A DNA stretch of 64,000 nucleotides from Pseudomonas capsici (GCF_017165765.1 NZ_JAFGZD010000005.1:186001-250000), one strand, 5' to 3'. Counted from the first letter of the stretch, positions 28,023 through 37,961 are shown. Made by a program: numbers and translations. The notes: generated by a model from the sequence alone, not told the origin.

Positions 28023-28066
28023 TTCGCGAATGGGTTCGCTCGTGCGGGAGCGAATTCATTCGCGAA
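28023..28066. repeat. REP pair between mexK and the DUF4197 gene
   Basis: TTCGCGAATGGGTTCGCTC and its inverse GAGCGAATTCATTCGCGAA form a compact hairpin with a short loop between two convergent genes, where it could act as a transcript end. Confidence 0.8.
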
Positions 28067-28080
28067 AAATCATTCTCTTG

Positions 28081-28770
28081 TCACAAGGCCCCAAACACCT
28101 TCTTCGCCAATCCGGTCGCTGCGGCTGCCGGGTTGGCACGAATGCTTTCTTCCTGCTTGGCAATCATCTCGAACAGGCCATTGAGCGCCTGCTCGGTGAC
28201 ATAGCCTTCGATGTTGGCGCTCTTGGTGTCGAGAACGCCCAGGGTTGCGGCCTGACCGGCAAAAGCGTTGTATTTCTGGGCCAGGCCGACCTTGTGGGTG
28301 GCCTGTTTGACGATCGGCAGGAACTTGGCGCGGATCTGTTCACGGCTGCTGCTGTTCAGGTACTGGGTGGCAGAGTCCTTGCCGCCGCTGAGGATCGATT
28401 TGGCGTCGGCCACGCTCATTTTCTTTACCGCATCTACCAGCAGGGCCTGAGCCTGGGGAACGGCGGCTTCGGCGGCCTGGTTCATACTGGCTTCCAGTTG
28501 ATCGACCTGGGCGCCCATGCCGAACTGTTTCATCTTTTTCGCGACCTTGCCCAGATTGCCCGGCAGTTCGATGCGCACTTCCTGGTTATTGCTGAAACCA
28601 CCGGGCACGCCCAGTTGCTTGACCGCGACCTGTGCGCCTTGGGTCAGTGCATCCTTGAGCCCGCCTGTGGCGTCCGATTGCGACAGGTCGCCCAGAGACA
28701 GGGCAAACACGTTGGCCGACAGCAGCAGGCCTGCGCACAGGCCGGCAAAGGTAAACGATGGGCGAAGCAT
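28081..28770 (-). CDS. DUF4197 domain protein, secreted
   Basis: Protein of 229 aa with a signal peptide (FTFAGLCAGLLLSANVFALS) and the DUF4197 body: GLKDALTQGAQVAVKQLG, RIELPGNLGKVAKKM, and GYVTEQALNGLFEMIAKQE near the end. The mature protein is helical and should be periplasmic. ATG 28770 has AAGGAT upstream. Function unknown; it is syntenic between mexK and plsB in Pseudomonas. It follows plsB on the same strand with a 97-base gap. Confidence 0.85.
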   Translation of the reverse strand: MLRPSFTFAGLCAGLLLSANVFALSLGDLSQSDATGGLKDALTQGAQVAVKQLGVPGGFSNNQEVRIELPGNLGKVAKKMKQFGMGAQVDQLEASMNQAAEAAVPQAQALLVDAVKKMSVADAKSILSGGKDSATQYLNSSSREQIRAKFLPIVKQATHKVGLAQKYNAFAGQAATLGVLDTKSANIEGYVTEQALNGLFEMIAKQEESIRANPAAAATGLAKKVFGAL

Positions 28771-28867
28771 GGCAGCATCCTTATTCTGTGGAGTCTTGAA
28801 AGTCGCGCTGACATTTGCATCGGCGCGACCCTGCATTGAGGTTATCAGGGAACCTGAAAAGCGTGGC

Positions 28868-31354
28868 TCAATCTGCGGCAGGCGGTTCTTCGATCTCGTT
28901 GTGCAACGTCACTTGCCGGATCGACAGACGTATATCGCCCGGCAGCACACGTTTGGCCGCGCCTTCCGCCAGTTCGCCCAGCAATGGGTGATGGCTCAGC
29001 TTGCCGGCAGCGTCCTTGCGCAGCACGCCGAGGCCCAGCAAGGTCTGGATGAAGTGCCGGAACAGGCTCTTGTCGAAGAACTCCGGGGCATTGAGGCCAT
29101 GCAGGATCGACAGCCTCTGGGCCATGACCGTGCACAGGTCTTCCAGCTCCTCTGCGCTCAGCGTGTTCTGACCGCTGTTGAGCAGCAACGAGATGGCCAT
29201 GTAGAAACGCTGCAAGGTCTGGGCGATGGCCTTGGACAACAGCGTCAGTTGCACAAACTCCCTGGAGCTTGGTTCCGGGCGGACATAGGCATCGTTCTTG
29301 AAACGCAGCAGGCCTTGCTCGACGAATGCAGCCAGCCACTGGTCGACGATCTCGTCCAGCTCTTCCAGCGTCCAGCGAATGAACAGCTCCGATTGCAGAT
29401 ATGGATACAGGGCCCGCGTGTAGCGCAGGATCTGTTCGCGATTCATGCGCGACGAGCTCTGGAAGAAGCTGGCCAGCAGCGAGGGCAGGGCGAAGATATG
29501 CAGCACGTTGTTGCGGTAGTAGGTCATCAGGACGGCATTCTGTTCGTTCAGATACAGAATCCTGCCCAGTGCATCCTTTTGCTCGGCCAGCAGATCCATG
29601 CCTTTGACATGCTCGATCAGTGCCCGGCCATCGCCTTCGGGCAATGTCGTGTGCGGTGAATACGGCACTTTGCGCAGCAGCGCCAGATAAAGGTCCAGCA
29701 CCCGCTCCATGGCCTGATCGTCCAGTGCCAGCCGTTGCGTGGAGAGCAGAGCTACGGCCACCAGATTCATCGGGTTGACGGCTGCGGCTTCGTTCAGGTG
29801 TCGGGCTACACGCTCGCCGAGGCGATTGGTGGTCTCATTGAGCCAGGCCGGGCGGAACTGCGGCCCCAGTTCCTGCTCGCGCCAGTCTGGCTGCTCGTTA
29901 TCAAGGAACTGCGCCAGCCTGATCGGCTCGCCAAAGTTGACCGACACCTGCCCGAAGCGCTGCTTGAGGGCTCCGATGACCTTGAAAATATCGAAGATCG
30001 ATTCTTTCTTCTTGCTGGCACCGCGCAGTTCGCCCAGATAAGTGCGGCCTTCGAGTACCCGTTCATAACCGATATACACTGGCACGAACACGATGGGCAT
30101 GCGCGAGTTGCGCAGGAAGCTGCGCAGGGTAATGGCCAGCATGCCGGTCTTGGGTTGCAGCATGCGCCCGGTACGCGAGCGGCCACCTTCGACGAAGTAT
30201 TCGACCGGAAAGCCCTTGGTGAACAGGGTGTGCAGGTATTCGTTGAACACGGCGGTGTACAGCGGATTACCCTTGAAAGTGCGACGCATGAAGAACGCGC
30301 CGCCCCGACGCAGCAGTCCACCGATCACCGGCATGTTCAGGTTGATGCCTGCTGCAATGTGCGGTGGCGTCAGGCCGTTGCGGAACAGCAGATAGGACAG
30401 CAAAAGGTAATCGATGTGGCTGCGGTGGCAGGGCACATAAATCACTTCATGGCCCGGCGCGATATCCTGCACGCCTTCGATATGACTGACCTTGATCCCG
30501 TCGTAGATCTTGTTCCAGAACCAGCTCAGCACCACTTCCAGAAAGCGGATGGCTGAATAGGTGTAGTCCGAAGCGATCTCGTTGCCGTAGCGCAGGGCCT
30601 GCTCCCGGGCCTTCTCGTGAGTGATTTTCTCGCGTTCGGCTTCTTCGACAATCGCCTGTTGGACCATGGGCTCGTCCAGCAGCCCTTTGACCAGATTGCG
30701 GCGGTGGGAAACGTCGGGGCCGATGACCGCGCTTTTCAGGTTGCGAAAGCGCACCCGCAACAGGCGCTGGCTCATGCGCAGCGTCAGTTCCGGGCTCTTG
30801 TTCTCGTTGACCAGATCGCGGATCTGGATGGGGTTTGAAAACTGCACGCGGGTCTTGCGACCGAGGATCAGGATGGTGATCAGGCGCCGCAGGCGTCCGG
30901 TTACCGCCCAACTGTCGGCGAACAGCAGTTTCCATGCGCTGGATTCGCGGTCCGGGGATTGTCCCCAGAATACGCTGACCGGAATGACCTGCGCATTTTC
31001 AGCCGGGTTCTGGCTGACCGCCTCAAGCAGTCGCTCGAGCGTTGGCGGCGCACCGCGCTTGTCATGACGGCCCAGCCAGTCAGGCTCGGGGGTCAGGTAA
31101 AAGAATGCGGCAGGCTCTATCAGGTTGCCCACCGATACCGGCAGGATGGGGCGTGGCAGACCGGCCTTGCGGCACTCGGCATCGATGACCGCCAGATCGC
31201 TCAGTGAAGGCGATTGCAGCACATAGAACACCGGACGGCTGCGATCCAGGTTGAGTGTGAAAGACGACTGGTTGATGGTTTCCGAGCGAACCCAGAGATA
31301 CAGCAACCGGCGCAGAGTGCCGAATACAAGACGACGGAACGGGGAACGGGTCAT
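28868..31354 (-). CDS. plsB: Glycerol-3-phosphate 1-O-acyltransferase
   Basis: Protein of 828 aa, typical for PlsB. It acylates position 1 of sn-glycerol-3-phosphate, the first step of phospholipid synthesis, at the inner membrane. Acyltransferase blocks: HRSHIDYLL with the catalytic His310 and Asp315, [29 protein letters not shown] and [13 protein letters not shown]. The N-terminus is basic ([18 protein letters not shown]), consistent with membrane association. Start ATG 31354. No gene shares its promoter; a REP hairpin lies upstream. Confidence 0.97.
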   Translation of the reverse strand: MTRSPFRRLVFGTLRRLLYLWVRSETINQSSFTLNLDRSRPVFYVLQSPSLSDLAVIDAECRKAGLPRPILPVSVGNLIEPAAFFYLTPEPDWLGRHDKRGAPPTLERLLEAVSQNPAENAQVIPVSVFWGQSPDRESSAWKLLFADSWAVTGRLRRLITILILGRKTRVQFSNPIQIRDLVNENKSPELTLRMSQRLLRVRFRNLKSAVIGPDVSHRRNLVKGLLDEPMVQQAIVEEAEREKITHEKAREQALRYGNEIASDYTYSAIRFLEVVLSWFWNKIYDGIKVSHIEGVQDIAPGHEVIYVPCHRSHIDYLLLSYLLFRNGLTPPHIAAGINLNMPVIGGLLRRGGAFFMRRTFKGNPLYTAVFNEYLHTLFTKGFPVEYFVEGGRSRTGRMLQPKTGMLAITLRSFLRNSRMPIVFVPVYIGYERVLEGRTYLGELRGASKKKESIFDIFKVIGALKQRFGQVSVNFGEPIRLAQFLDNEQPDWREQELGPQFRPAWLNETTNRLGERVARHLNEAAAVNPMNLVAVALLSTQRLALDDQAMERVLDLYLALLRKVPYSPHTTLPEGDGRALIEHVKGMDLLAEQKDALGRILYLNEQNAVLMTYYRNNVLHIFALPSLLASFFQSSSRMNREQILRYTRALYPYLQSELFIRWTLEELDEIVDQWLAAFVEQGLLRFKNDAYVRPEPSSREFVQLTLLSKAIAQTLQRFYMAISLLLNSGQNTLSAEELEDLCTVMAQRLSILHGLNAPEFFDKSLFRHFIQTLLGLGVLRKDAAGKLSHHPLLGELAEGAAKRVLPGDIRLSIRQVTLHNEIEEPPAAD

Positions 31355-31514
31355 ACGGCTTCTGCTGAGTGGGATGTAGGGGCGAGCGCCCGATGGGCAT
31401 CAGTGTGCCGTATCTGTCCGGGATCGGCAAAGTAGCCGATTTCGTTGATCGATGTGTGAAAACGAGCTTGCCCGTGACAGCCTGTTCAGGCGCTGAAAAT
31501 GTATGGTCTGGAAG

Positions 31515-31568
31515 CTTTCGCGAATGAATTGGCTCCTGCCGGGGTGGGGGCCAATTCATTCGCGAAAG
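31515..31568. repeat. REP pair with compensated base changes
   Basis: CTTTCGCGAATGAATTGGC (31515-31533) pairs perfectly over 19 bp with its inverse at 31550-31568. The usual ATTCGC has become ATTGGC in one arm with the matching change in the other. Confidence 0.85.
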
Positions 31569-31570
31569 GG

Positions 31571-31948
31571 TTACGAAGTGCGCCAGGTAATCTCTTCTTC
31601 GCCATCGGCGCTGATACGAATCCAGCGGTCGGCGGCATCGTCGCTTTCTTCTTCGACCCAGGTCCCCGGTGCGCAGCGCACTTCTACATTGAGGGCGGAG
31701 AAAGCGGCGCGGGCGCAGGCGATATCGTCTTCCCAGGGAGTCTGGTCGCTTTCCAGATAAAGGCTGTTCCATTTGCCGACGGCCTTTGGCAGCCAGGTCA
31801 CGGGAACATTGCCCGCCTTGCATTTCCAGGTCTGGCCTTTGCGGGTCCAGTCACTGCAAGGGCCGAGTGCGGTCCCCAGCCATTGGGCGATGTCCTTGTG
31901 ATCGACGTCTTCGTCTTTCAGATAAATCTCGATATCGGGTTGGCGCAT
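31571..31948 (-). CDS. Conserved hypothetical protein
   Basis: Protein of 125 aa, acidic (EIYLKDEDVDHKDIAQWL, WVEEESDDAADRWIRIS) and tryptophan-rich, with three cysteines and no signal peptide or membrane segment. Probably a small cytoplasmic protein. It stands 18 bases downstream of rlmA on the same strand, so it may be transcribed with dapE-rlmA. I do not recognise the family. Confidence 0.72.
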   Translation of the reverse strand: MRQPDIEIYLKDEDVDHKDIAQWLGTALGPCSDWTRKGQTWKCKAGNVPVTWLPKAVGKWNSLYLESDQTPWEDDIACARAAFSALNVEVRCAPGTWVEEESDDAADRWIRISADGEEEITWRTS

Positions 31949-31966
31949 GGGGGCCTCACTTGAATG

Positions 31967-32776
31967 CTATTGCAGCACGAAATAATCGTAGCGCATGGAA
32001 ACGGTGACCTTGAAGGGGCCTGGGTGCTCGATGACTGCCGTGCGGCGCTCGGCGCTGGCACGCCAGCCGTGGGGTGTCATGGCCAGCAGGTCGGCGCGGG
32101 ACTGCCCGTCGATCAGCTTCAGGGTGTAGCGCAAGGTTTCGCTGTGTTGTAACTGCATGCCTTCGGGCACCAGAGCCAGATGCTTGTCGTCGGCATAGTC
32201 GCGAACTTCATCATAGAGTCGCTGGCGCAGTTCCATCAGGTGTTCGTTGGTGGGGCCGACACGCATCAGCCCGCCGCCGGGTGTCAGCAGGCGCTTGGCT
32301 TCCTTCCAGTCCAGCGGGCTGAAAACGCTGGCCAGAAACTGGCAACTGGCGTCCGGCAGTGGCACGCGGGCCATGCTCGCAACCATCCAGGTCAGTTGCG
32401 GGTTGCGGCGACAGGCGCGCTTGACCGCCTCGCGGGAAATATCCAGCGCATAGCCATCGGCCTCGGGCAGGGCTTCGGCGATCTGGGCGGTGTAGTAACC
32501 CTCGCCACAGCCGATGTCCAGCCAGTGAGCCGGCGCACGTTCGGCAGCCAGTTCGGCCAGACGCCGGGCCACCGGTGCGTAATGCCCGGCATTCAGGAAG
32601 TTGCGCCGGGCCTCGACCATCGCCTGATTGTCGCCAGGGTCACGACTGTTCTTGTGCTGCACCGGCAACAGGTTCAGGTAGCCCTGACGCGCACGGTCGA
32701 AGCGATGATTGGCGGGGCAGACCACGCCATTGTCGGCGGCACCCAGCGGTGCCGAGCAGATAGGGCAAGTCAGCAT
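31967..32776 (-). CDS. rlmA: 23S rRNA (guanine745-N1)-methyltransferase
   Basis: Protein of 269 aa matching RlmA(I)/RrmA: an N-terminal zinc finger with Cys4, Cys7, Cys20 and His24 (CPICSAPL, CPANHRFDRARQGYLNLL), then a Rossmann SAM domain with LDIGCGEGYYT and YALDISREAVK. It methylates G745 of 23S rRNA. Its start codon overlaps the dapE stop by one base (TGATG), so translation is coupled. Confidence 0.92.
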   Translation of the reverse strand: MLTCPICSAPLGAADNGVVCPANHRFDRARQGYLNLLPVQHKNSRDPGDNQAMVEARRNFLNAGHYAPVARRLAELAAERAPAHWLDIGCGEGYYTAQIAEALPEADGYALDISREAVKRACRRNPQLTWMVASMARVPLPDASCQFLASVFSPLDWKEAKRLLTPGGGLMRVGPTNEHLMELRQRLYDEVRDYADDKHLALVPEGMQLQHSETLRYTLKLIDGQSRADLLAMTPHGWRASAERRTAVIEHPGPFKVTVSMRYDYFVLQ

Positions 32777-33927
32777 CAGGCGAGCAACTTGACCATGGTC
32801 TGGTAGTAGATCTCGGTCAGAACATCGAGATCGCTGGCCAGGATGCGCTCGTTGACCTGATGGATGGTCGCGTTGACCGGGCCCAGCTCAACCACCTGAG
32901 TACCCAGGGTGGCGATGAAGCGGCCATCCGAGGTGCCGCCACTGGTGGAGGCTTTGGTTTCGCGTCCGGTGACTTGCCTGATGCTGTCCGAAACCGCATC
33001 CAGCAATGCGCCGGGCTCTGTCAGGAAGGGCAGGCCCGACAGTGCCCAGTCCACATGCCAGTCCAGATCGTGCTTGTCGAGGATGGCAGCGACACGCTGT
33101 TGCAAGCCTTCGACGGTGGATTCGGTCGAGAAGCGGAAGTTGAACACCGCCACCAGATCGCCGGGGATCACGTTGGTCGCGCCCGTGCCTGAATTGAGGT
33201 TGGATATCTGGAAACTGGTAGGCGGGAAAAAGGCATTGCCATCGTCCCAGTGCTCGGCGGCCAGTTCGGCCAGCGCTGGAGCCGCCAGATGGATCGGGTT
33301 CTTCGCCAGATGCGGGTAGGCCACATGACCCTGGATGCCGCGCACGGTGAGCTTGGCACCCAGCGAGCCGCGACGACCGTTCTTCACCACATCGCCCACC
33401 AGCGTGGTGCTCGAGGGTTCGCCGACGATGCACCAGTCCAGACGCTCCTTGCGGGCCGCCAGACGTTCTACCACCGCCTTGGTGCCATGATGCGCAGGGC
33501 CTTCTTCGTCGCTGGTGATCAGGAATGCCACCGAACCCTTGTGATCGGGGTAATTGCTGACGAAACGCTCGCACGCTACCACCATCGCGGCCAGACTGCC
33601 TTTCATGTCCGCGGCACCGCGACCGCAGAGCATGCCGTGCTCATCGATCAGGGCATCGAACGGATCGGTCTGCCAGGCCTGGACCGGACCGGTCGGCACC
33701 ACATCGGTGTGGCCGGCGAAACACAGCACCGGACCTTCGCTGGTGCCATGGGTCGCCCAGAAATTGTCGACATCTTCGATGCGCATGGGCTCCAGTTTGA
33801 AACCTGCATCGCCCAGGCGCTGCATCATCACGGTCTGGCAATCGGCATCGACCGGAGTGACCGAAGGACGGCGAATCAGGTCGCAGGCGAGTTGAAGCGT
33901 AGGCGAAAGGTCGGCTGGGGCTGTCAT
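32776..33927 (-). CDS. dapE: Succinyl-diaminopimelate desuccinylase
   Basis: Protein of 383 aa, M20 metallopeptidase family, that removes succinate from N-succinyl-L,L-DAP on the way to lysine and peptidoglycan DAP. Zinc ligands are visible: His73 in [12 protein letters not shown], Asp107 in [10 protein letters not shown], and the Glu pair in [12 protein letters not shown]. Length and ends fit the family. The dapD and dapC genes, for earlier steps of the same pathway, lie about 3 and 4.6 kb upstream on the same strand. Confidence 0.96.
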   Translation of the reverse strand: MTAPADLSPTLQLACDLIRRPSVTPVDADCQTVMMQRLGDAGFKLEPMRIEDVDNFWATHGTSEGPVLCFAGHTDVVPTGPVQAWQTDPFDALIDEHGMLCGRGAADMKGSLAAMVVACERFVSNYPDHKGSVAFLITSDEEGPAHHGTKAVVERLAARKERLDWCIVGEPSSTTLVGDVVKNGRRGSLGAKLTVRGIQGHVAYPHLAKNPIHLAAPALAELAAEHWDDGNAFFPPTSFQISNLNSGTGATNVIPGDLVAVFNFRFSTESTVEGLQQRVAAILDKHDLDWHVDWALSGLPFLTEPGALLDAVSDSIRQVTGRETKASTSGGTSDGRFIATLGTQVVELGPVNATIHQVNERILASDLDVLTEIYYQTMVKLLA

Positions 33928-34056
33928 GACCAGAACTCCGGGAACAAGGCTGTGGGCGCGAAAAGGCGCATATCTTAAAGCAAAACGAAGTTAAACGGCG
34001 TTCATGACCGCTGTTCGCTATCCGGACTTTTTAACCGGGACCATTGCCGCTGTCTT

Positions 34057-34200
34057 TCAAGTGCCTTTACGCATGAAGACTGCGCCTGTCAGCGATGCCA
34101 CGAGAGACAGTGCGCCAGCGAGCAGAAAGGCAGCACCATAGCCGCCACGCAATGCTTCATGTGTGGTGTGCCCGGCTTCCAGTCGTACGCGGATATGAAT
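34057..34200 (-). pseudogene. C-terminal remnant of an MFS transporter
   Basis: On the minus strand the frame ending in TGA at 34059-34057 reads through about 45 residues typical of the last transmembrane helix of DHA2/EmrB-type MFS proteins: RLEAGHTTHEALRGGYGAAF followed by LLAGALSLVASLTGAVFMRK. Upstream of about 34195 the sequence turns AT-rich and the similarity stops, so the rest of the gene is gone. It is a decayed gene end, not a functional protein. Confidence 0.55.
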
Positions 34201-34415
34201 TTTTAAACGAAATGCGTCTGGAACAAATATGGAGTTTCAACTCTGGTCTGTTGCCGATGCTGGCGGTCTTTTCAGTTAGATGAGTGCCACTGTTTATTGT
34301 TGTCTTGTGATATCACTTCATGGAGCGGGGAGTGTCTCGCATTACGATGTATGGCGACCCGATCGCCCGTGACGGCACAGTGGATCGAGAGGGTGTCGGG
34401 TTCTTCGCAAACCTC

Positions 34416-34421
34416 TATAAT
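34416..34421 (+). promoter_or_regulatory. Candidate -10 box for tcdA
   Basis: A perfect TATAAT lies about 30 bases before the tcdA ATG. The -35 element is not obvious. Confidence 0.45.
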
Positions 34422-34448
34422 GCGTGCCGGTTTTTCGGGGTAACAGAC

Positions 34449-35267
34449 ATGAGCACAGAAGATCCACGCTTTGCAGGCATCGCCCGCTTGTACGGTATCG
34501 AGGGGCTGGAGCGCTTGCGTGCGGCTCATGTGGCGGTGATCGGCATCGGTGGCGTGGGCTCGTGGGCGGCGGAAGCCATGGCCCGCAGCGGCGTGGGTGA
34601 GATTTCCCTGTTCGATATGGACGATGTCTGTGTCAGCAACAGCAATCGTCAGTTGCATGCCCTGGACAGCACGGTAGGGCGGCCGAAGGTCGAGGTCATG
34701 GCCGAGCGCATAAGAGCCATCAATCCGGACTGTACCGTACATGCGGTCAGCGACTTCGTGACCCGCGACACCATGGCGGATTACATCACCACAGAGCTGG
34801 ACTTCGTGATCGACTGCATCGACAGCGTCAATGCCAAGGCCGCGCTGATTGCATGGTGCAAACGTCGCAAGATCTCGATCGTCACCACAGGCGGTGCAGG
34901 TGGGCAGATCGATCCGACCCAGATTCAGGTCTGTGACCTGAACCGGACCTTCAATGATCCGCTGGCCTCCCGGGTGCGCTCGACCTTGCGTCGCGACTAC
35001 GGTTTTTCCCGCACCCCGAACCGCCATTACAGCGTGCCCTGTGTGTTTTCCAGCGAGCAGTTGCGCTATCCCAAGCCCGATGGCGGCGTTTGCCTGCAGA
35101 AGAGTTTCGTGGGCGACGGCGTCAAGCTCGACTGTGCCGGAGGTTTCGGTGCGGTGATGATGGTGACGGCGACCTTCGGCATGGTCGCTGCCTCCCGGGC
35201 CATCGACAAACTGGTGGCTGGCGCGCGCCGCCCATCCGAGCGAGCCAGGCCGCCAGCTCAGGCGTGA
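34449..35267 (+). CDS. tcdA: tRNA threonylcarbamoyladenosine dehydratase
   Basis: Protein of 272 aa of the E1-like MoeB/ThiF fold: ERLRAAHVAVIGIGGVGSWA nucleotide-binding loop, SLFDMDDVCVSNSNRQLHAL, DFVIDCIDSVNAKAALI and TTGGAGGQIDPTQ. TcdA (CsdL) dehydrates t6A37 to cyclic ct6A and works with the CsdA-CsdE sulfur relay, whose genes lie right next to it on the opposite strand. ATG 34449 starts the conserved protein. Its last 10 bases overlap the end of csdE tail to tail. Confidence 0.95.
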   Translation: MSTEDPRFAGIARLYGIEGLERLRAAHVAVIGIGGVGSWAAEAMARSGVGEISLFDMDDVCVSNSNRQLHALDSTVGRPKVEVMAERIRAINPDCTVHAVSDFVTRDTMADYITTELDFVIDCIDSVNAKAALIAWCKRRKISIVTTGGAGGQIDPTQIQVCDLNRTFNDPLASRVRSTLRRDYGFSRTPNRHYSVPCVFSSEQLRYPKPDGGVCLQKSFVGDGVKLDCAGGFGAVMMVTATFGMVAASRAIDKLVAGARRPSERARPPAQA

Positions 35268-35665
35268 GCGATCTGACGCATCCTTTGCAGCACGGCGTTG
35301 AGGCCGTTGCTGCGTGAAGGTGACAACTGGCGGCTCAGCCCGAGCTGATTGAACCAGTCGGGCAGATCCACCTCCAGCAGTTCCTGCTCCGAAAGGCCAT
35401 TGACCCGCTCCAGCAGCAGCGCTACCAGGCCACGAATCAGCCGGGCATCGCTGGCGGCACGAAACTGCCAGCGCCCATCCTCCACTGTGCCCAGTAGCCA
35501 GACCTTGCTTTCACAGCCATGCACCCGATGCTCTTCGGACTTTTCCTGCTCGTTCAGTTCGGGCAACCGGTCGCCCCATTGCATCAGCAGGCGAGCGCGT
35601 TGCTCCCAGCCCTGAAGCTGGCTGAAGGTGTCCAGTGCGGTCTGTGCGCCGGCGGTCAGCGTCAT
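35258..35665 (-). CDS. csdE: SufE/CsdE-type sulfur acceptor
   Basis: Protein of 135 aa of the SufE family with the acceptor Cys51 in RVHGCESKVWL. It takes persulfide sulfur from CsdA and passes it on. It starts inside the csdA stop codon (ATG/TGA overlap), so the pair is co-translated, and it ends overlapping tcdA, its functional partner, on the other strand. Confidence 0.92.
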   Translation of the reverse strand: MTLTAGAQTALDTFSQLQGWEQRARLLMQWGDRLPELNEQEKSEEHRVHGCESKVWLLGTVEDGRWQFRAASDARLIRGLVALLLERVNGLSEQELLEVDLPDWFNQLGLSRQLSPSRSNGLNAVLQRMRQIAHA

Positions 35666-36867
35666 CGCAGCAACTCCAGTGCCTGATCCAGAGCACTGAA
35701 AAAGCGCAGCAGGTCATCCGAATCGTTATACAGGCCAAGGGATACGCGGATTGCGCCTTGCAGCCCCAGACTCTTGAGCAGCGGCATCGCGCAATGATGC
35801 CCGGCGCGCACGGCTATGCCCTGTTCGGTCAGCAGATGAGCCAGATCGGCGTTATGCACGCCCTCGACTACGAAGCTGACCAGTGCCAGATCCGGTGAAC
35901 CCAGCACGCGAATGCCTTCGCGCTGCTGCAGGCCTTCCAGCAGGCGCTGATGCAGGCGGGCTTCATGCTCGGCCACGGCCTGGTGATCCAGGCTGTCCAG
36001 ATAGTCCAGAGTCGCACCCAGGCCGATCACGCTGGCAATCGGCGGCGTACCGGCCTCGAAGCCCAGAGGCGCAGGGCGGAAACTGGCCTGCTGATAATCG
36101 GCGTCGAGCACCATTTCACCGCCGTACTGCCAGTGCTTGAGGCGTGGCAAGGCTCTGTGGCTGGCGTACAGCACGCCGAGTCCGTCCGGGCCGTAGAGCT
36201 TGTGGCTGGAAAATACATAGAAATCACAGCCCAGTGCTTGCACGTCATGTCGACCATGGACCACACCCTGGGCACCATCCACCACGGTCAATGCGCCTTG
36301 CGCCCTGGCCAGCTCGAACAGGCGCGGCAAGGGCTGCCAGGTGCCGAGTACGTTGGAGAGCTGACTGACCGCCAGCAGGCGAGTGCGCGGGCCTATCAGT
36401 GTGGTGGCGGCATTCAGATCGATCAGCCCATTGCTGTCGAGTGGCAGGACAACCAGTTTCAGGTCGCGACGCGCTGCCAGTTGTTGCCAGGGCAACAGGT
36501 TGGCGTGGTGTTCCAGGGCGCTGATGACGATCTCGTCGTCGACGGCAAACTCCTGCTCAAGACCATAGGCCAGCAGGTTGAGCGCCGAGGTCGCGCCATG
36601 GGTAAAAATGATCTGGCCGGATTCATGGGCATTGAGCCAGTGAGCGACCTTGTTGCGGCTGTCCTCGAATGCCTGGGTGGCATGGGCACCGGGTAAATGC
36701 TGCGCACGATGCACATTGGCGGCACCGTTTGCGTAGTAATGGGTCAGGGCATCGATCAATGCCTGAGGTTTTTGCGTGGTTGCGGCGCTGTCCAGATAGG
36801 TCTGGCCCTGGCGCTGAAGGGCGTCGATGGCAGGAAAGTCAGCGCGCCATGGGGAAGTGAGGGGCAT
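35662..36867 (-). CDS. csdA: Cysteine desulfurase CsdA
   Basis: Protein of 401 aa, class V PLP enzyme of the SufS/CsdA group. PLP Lys223 in FSSHKLYGPDG, TYLDSAATTQKP at the N-terminus, RAQHLPGAHAT, and catalytic Cys359 in RAGHHCAMP. It converts cysteine to alanine and hands the sulfur to CsdE. Absence of other suf genes and adjacency to csdE and tcdA support the Csd identity. Confidence 0.94.
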   Translation of the reverse strand: MPLTSPWRADFPAIDALQRQGQTYLDSAATTQKPQALIDALTHYYANGAANVHRAQHLPGAHATQAFEDSRNKVAHWLNAHESGQIIFTHGATSALNLLAYGLEQEFAVDDEIVISALEHHANLLPWQQLAARRDLKLVVLPLDSNGLIDLNAATTLIGPRTRLLAVSQLSNVLGTWQPLPRLFELARAQGALTVVDGAQGVVHGRHDVQALGCDFYVFSSHKLYGPDGLGVLYASHRALPRLKHWQYGGEMVLDADYQQASFRPAPLGFEAGTPPIASVIGLGATLDYLDSLDHQAVAEHEARLHQRLLEGLQQREGIRVLGSPDLALVSFVVEGVHNADLAHLLTEQGIAVRAGHHCAMPLLKSLGLQGAIRVSLGLYNDSDDLLRFFSALDQALELLR

Positions 36868-36888
36868 TGTTCATCCTGCTCGATGGAG

Positions 36889-36916
36889 CGGGCCCGGGGT
36901 ATGAAGCCCCGGACCC
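36889..36916 (-). other. GC-rich hairpin between dapD and csdA
   Basis: GGGCCCGGGG and CCCCGGACCC can pair around a 7-base loop 10 bases after the dapD stop. There is no clear T run on the minus strand, so it may attenuate or only stabilise the mRNA. Confidence 0.35.
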
Positions 36917-36926
36917 GGACACGTCA

Positions 36927-37961
36927 TCAGTTGTGAGCGTGCAGTGCTTCGTTCAGCTCGATGGCCGACTTGTGGGTCTTGCATTCCACAGCGCCGGTCT
37001 GCGAGTTGCGACGGAACAGCAGGTCAGTCTGGCCTGCCAGATCGCGAGCCTTGACGACTTTGACCAACTCGTTGTTTTCATCGAGCAGGGCGACCTTGGT
37101 GCCAGCCGTGATGTACAGGCCCGCTTCGACGGTGTTGCGGTCGCCCAGCGGAATACCGATACCGGCGTTGGCGCCGATCAGGCAGCCTTCGCCAACCTTG
37201 ATGACGATGTTGCCGCCGCCGGACAGGGTGCCCATGGTCGAGCAGCCGCCGCCCAGGTCGGAACCCTTGCCGACGAAAACGCCCGCCGAGACACGACCTT
37301 CGATCATGCCCGGGCCTTCGGTGCCGCCGTTGAAGTTGACGAAGCCTTCGTGCATGACGGTAGTGCCTTCACCAATGTAGGCACCCAGGCGAACACGGGC
37401 ACTGTCAGCGATACGCACGCCGCTCGGCACCACGTAGTCGGTCATTTTCGGGAACTTGTCCACCGAGAAGACTTCCAGCAGCTCGCCCTTGAGGCGTGCT
37501 TCGAGTTGACGCTCGGCCAGCTCGGCCAGATCCACGGCACCCTGGCTGGTCCACGCCACGTTTGGCAGCAGCGGGAAGATACCGCCCAGGTTCAGACCGT
37601 GCGGCTTGGCCAGGCGATGTGATAGCAGATGCAGCTTGAGGTAGGCCTCTGGTGTGGAAGTCAGAGGCGCGTCTTCTGCCAGCAGCGTGGCGACCAGCGG
37701 CTTGTGGCTCTCTGCCAGACGGGTCAGCAGAGCGGCTTGAGCGGCATCGACGTGTTTGACTGCATCGGCCAGTTTCGAGGCTTGATCTGTGGTGAATGCA
37801 ATGGCCTGGTTGCCAGCGCTGTAGCCCAGGATCGGAGCGACAGCGGCAATCAGTTCGGCTGACGGATTGATCAGCGGCTGGGCGTAAAAGACTTCCAGCC
37901 ATGCGCCTTGACGGTTTTGAGTGCCGACACCGAAGGCCAGGCTGAACAGGGTAGTAGACAT
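36927..37961 (-). CDS. dapD: Tetrahydrodipicolinate N-succinyltransferase
   Basis: Protein of 344 aa, the long Pseudomonas type of DapD. It transfers succinate from succinyl-CoA to tetrahydrodipicolinate in lysine/DAP synthesis. The N-terminal half is helical; the C-terminal half is a left-handed beta-helix with hexapeptide repeats (GAYIGEGTTVMHEGFVNFNG, GVFVGKGSDLGGG, CLIGANAGIGIPLGD). Acts as a trimer. It lies between the ArsC-like gene and csdA with short gaps. Confidence 0.95.
   Translation of the reverse strand: MSTTLFSLAFGVGTQNRQGAWLEVFYAQPLINPSAELIAAVAPILGYSAGNQAIAFTTDQASKLADAVKHVDAAQAALLTRLAESHKPLVATLLAEDAPLTSTPEAYLKLHLLSHRLAKPHGLNLGGIFPLLPNVAWTSQGAVDLAELAERQLEARLKGELLEVFSVDKFPKMTDYVVPSGVRIADSARVRLGAYIGEGTTVMHEGFVNFNGGTEGPGMIEGRVSAGVFVGKGSDLGGGCSTMGTLSGGGNIVIKVGEGCLIGANAGIGIPLGDRNTVEAGLYITAGTKVALLDENNELVKVVKARDLAGQTDLLFRRNSQTGAVECKTHKSAIELNEALHAHN

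Larger units (their letters stand above)
33928..34448. other. Intergenic region between dapE and tcdA
   Basis: This 521-base gap between divergent genes contains a transporter gene remnant (34057-34200), an AT-richer stretch (34195-34320), and a likely tcdA promoter. No intact ORF with a Shine-Dalgarno or codon use like the neighbours is visible. Confidence 0.65.

Noticed and set aside
34095..34283. 62-codon plus-strand ORF in the dapE-tcdA gap
   Set aside because: It runs antisense to the transporter remnant and has no Shine-Dalgarno or family resemblance.
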